64,000 nt of DNA, taken from BJ22 sp021298375. GTDB taxonomy: Bacteria; Planctomycetota; Planctomycetia; Pirellulales; Pirellulaceae. The translations under genes and the position numbers were made by a program. The notes beneath the pieces are model-generated. The model worked only from the letters and a program-made list of their open reading frames with translations, did no database searches and was not told the DNA's origin. The stretch spans positions 1 to 64,000 of the forward strand of contig JBKDOL010000042.1 in the NCBI GenBank assembly GCA_046343015.1, written 5' to 3'. This document shows positions 62,600 to 64,000 of this stretch, one piece after another (the first letter of the stretch is position 1; every line of letters starts with the position of its first letter).

Positions 62600-63649
62600 A
62601 TGCATCAGCAGGCTGGATTTGAGCGGGAACAGGTGGAGATTCAGGGCGTCAAGCTGCATCTGAGTCAGGCGCACGACTTTGAGAGCGAGTGGATTGGCCA
62701 GCAGGATGTGCTGCATCAAGTACTTGCTTGCTGGCTGGTGGTCGATCCGCGCGACTTGCCGCTGACGCCGCGGCTGGTGGGGAGTCCGGGAATTGGCAAG
62801 ACCGCCTTGGCGATGGCCGCCGCGCGGCAGCGCAAGCAGGAACTCTACATTTATCAGTGCACGGCGGACACGCGGCCGGAAGATTTGCTGGTAACCCCGG
62901 TCCTTTCGGAGCAAGGCACAATTGCCTACCACGCCTCTCCGCTGGTGACGGCGATGATTCGCGGCGGCGTCTGCCTTCTCGATGAGGGCAACCGGATGAA
63001 CGAGAAATCGTGGGCATCACTCGCTCCGCTGCTCGATTATCGCCGCTACGTCGAGTCGATTGTGGCGGGGATCACGGTGAAAGCTCACCCTGATTTTCGT
63101 TGTGCGGTGACGATGAATCAGGATGAGTCGACGTTTGAAATTCCCGACTACATTCTCAGTCGTCTGCAGCCGACCCTGCACCTCGCCTTTCCGAGTCGGG
63201 AAGATGAGATGGCGATTCTCAAGTATCACTTGCCGTTTTGCCCCGAGGAGATGCTGGCGATGACGGCTGAGTTTTTGCAGCACGCTCATCAGCTTAAGCT
63301 CGACTTTTCCACGCGCGACGGGATCAATGTGCTGCGGTATGCCCTGAAGCGGATTCAGCAGGTGCCCGGACACCCGCTGGCTCAGGATGCGGCCTGGCGC
63401 GAGGCAGTGGAGAAATGCCTGGGGGAAGAGGCCCTCGATTTGAATCAGTTGGCCCAGCGGCGGAAAGATTCGCTCGGCGGGCAAGCCGTGCCGCTGGGGT
63501 TTGGCGATTTCTTTTTCGAGCCAGGCAATCCGCTCCATCCGGATGCGATGGACATGGAAGGCGAGAACGATCTCGGGATGTTGGATTTTGACAGCGACGA
63601 GATCGACGAGTTCGAAGAGGACGAAGAAGACGATGAGGAAGATGTTTAG
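62600..63649 (+). CDS. MoxR-like AAA+ ATPase (AAA_5 type)
   Basis: 349 residues. Walker A GSPGIGKTA lies at residues 72-80; Walker B and sensor segments follow (GGVCLLDEGNRMNEKSW, CAVTMNQDESTFEIPDY). The helical lid contains LSRLQPTLHLAFPSREDE. The C-terminal 50 residues are acidic (SDEIDEFEEDEEDDEEDV) and may bind a partner. The next gene, 78 bases downstream on the same strand, is not identified. This ATPase is separate from the one at 1736-3274 and has no VWA partner inside the window. Confidence 0.87.
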   Translation: MHQQAGFEREQVEIQGVKLHLSQAHDFESEWIGQQDVLHQVLACWLVVDPRDLPLTPRLVGSPGIGKTALAMAAARQRKQELYIYQCTADTRPEDLLVTPVLSEQGTIAYHASPLVTAMIRGGVCLLDEGNRMNEKSWASLAPLLDYRRYVESIVAGITVKAHPDFRCAVTMNQDESTFEIPDYILSRLQPTLHLAFPSREDEMAILKYHLPFCPEEMLAMTAEFLQHAHQLKLDFSTRDGINVLRYALKRIQQVPGHPLAQDAAWREAVEKCLGEEALDLNQLAQRRKDSLGGQAVPLGFGDFFFEPGNPLHPDAMDMEGENDLGMLDFDSDEIDEFEEDEEDDEEDV

Positions 63650-63726
63650 GCGATTTGCGATCGCCTTTCGCGTCGAGGCTGCTTTTGTTCCCACGACGCC
63701 TTACCTTGCCAAAGAATGGAGGCAGC

Positions 63727-64000
63727 TTGATCGATCCGGTGCTTGAGATTGGAACGCGGGTCACGGCGCTTCCCGTAGTGCACGGCAGCGGGGACTTCGC
63801 CTGGGAAGTCCGCCGTCTGATGGGCCAGCATGAGTTTGACTGCCTGGCCGTCTCGTTGCCCGCAGAATTTCAGCCGGCGGTGGAGCAGGGGATTCTGGCC
63901 TTGCCGAGAGTCAGCTCGGTGGTCGTACGGGAGGAACAGGCCGCATCCGCCCTTTGGACGCCGGGCCGGGAATCGTCTGAGGCCCGGATGCCGGAAATGA
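63727..64000 (+). CDS. Unidentified protein, 5' part only
   Basis: An open frame with no stop runs to the window end. TTG 63727 is preceded by TGGAGGCAGC, a good ribosome site, so TTG is the probable start, giving LIDPVLEIGTRVTALPVVHG. Then GDFAWEVRRLMGQHEFDC and LAVSLPAEFQPAVEQGI follow. I do not recognise it; only 91 residues are visible. It is probably cotranscribed with the upstream AAA ATPase. Confidence 0.6.
   Translation, partial: MIDPVLEIGTRVTALPVVHGSGDFAWEVRRLMGQHEFDCLAVSLPAEFQPAVEQGILALPRVSSVVVREEQAASALWTPGRESSEARMPEM

Noticed and set aside
1..64000. CRISPR arrays
   Set aside because: The tandem repeats found are adjacent units of 12-21 nt with no spacers of constant length, and no cas gene is present.

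Overview
The window looks like chromosomal DNA of a GC-rich planctomycete (Planctomycetota, probably Pirellulales-like). The best markers are a PSD1/DUF1549-DUF1553 cytochrome protein followed by a DUF1501 protein, a Tat-type Gfo/Idh/MocA oxidoreductase, a planctomycete-style PQQ-propeller protein, lipopolysaccharide-export genes in a large fused form, wide gene spacing and few strong Shine-Dalgarno sites. The rank is inferred from gene content only; no 16S rRNA gene is present.

Layout. 1-3.3 kb: a VWA protein (running off the left edge) coupled to a MoxR ATPase, minus strand. 3.9-8.3 kb: cation/Ca2+ exchanger, a small hypothetical, tRNA-Leu(CAG), rhodanese, CCA-adding-type nucleotidyltransferase. 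8.3-9.4 kb: an AT-richer patch with a decayed secreted gene and a small orphan gene. 9.6-16.9 kb, minus strand: PQQ-propeller protein, DUF6159 membrane protein, and the DUF1501 + PSD1 pair. 17.1-20.5 kb: gcvP behind a tandem glycine riboswitch. 20.6-27.3 kb: UbiD-family decarboxylase, mscL, a coiled-coil protein, a DUF1570-like metallopeptidase with lectin-like C-terminus, tRNA-Leu(TAG). 27.9-38.8 kb is the accessory part: a lipoprotein, a 1171-residue alpha/beta-hydrolase-CHAT fusion, a membrane-anchored Mrr-type nuclease, a helicase remnant, a three-gene operon with a VWA protein and a protein carrying an E2-like active-site signature, an ECF-type sigma factor and a repeat-bearing lipoprotein. 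39.1-43.8 kb: oxidoreductase, HD protein and metK under a SAM riboswitch with an intrinsic terminator. 43.9-48 kb: an SbcD/SbcC-like pair. 48.1-59.9 kb: envelope and polysaccharide functions (two acyltransferase-3 proteins, KdsC, a giant LptC/LptA-like protein, a DUF4105 lipoprotein, an MFS transporter, a BioF2/FemAB-like GNAT). 60.3-64 kb: DUF2071 protein, di-haem MauG/cytochrome c peroxidase, a second MoxR-type ATPase and the start of an unidentified gene.

Two clear metabolite-sensing leaders are present: glycine for gcvP and SAM for metK. The intergenic DNA is unusual. It carries at least three interspersed repeat families whose pieces recombine in different spacers; two roughly 180-220 bp copies flank the mscL region in opposite orientation. 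It also carries many perfect two- to four-copy tandem duplications of 15-21 nt, some inside genes. The most promising unusual protein-coding loci are the hydrolase-CHAT fusion at 29.4 kb and the neighbouring E2-like/VWA operon at 34-36.7 kb. Functions given are from sequence motifs read by eye; no database search was possible.
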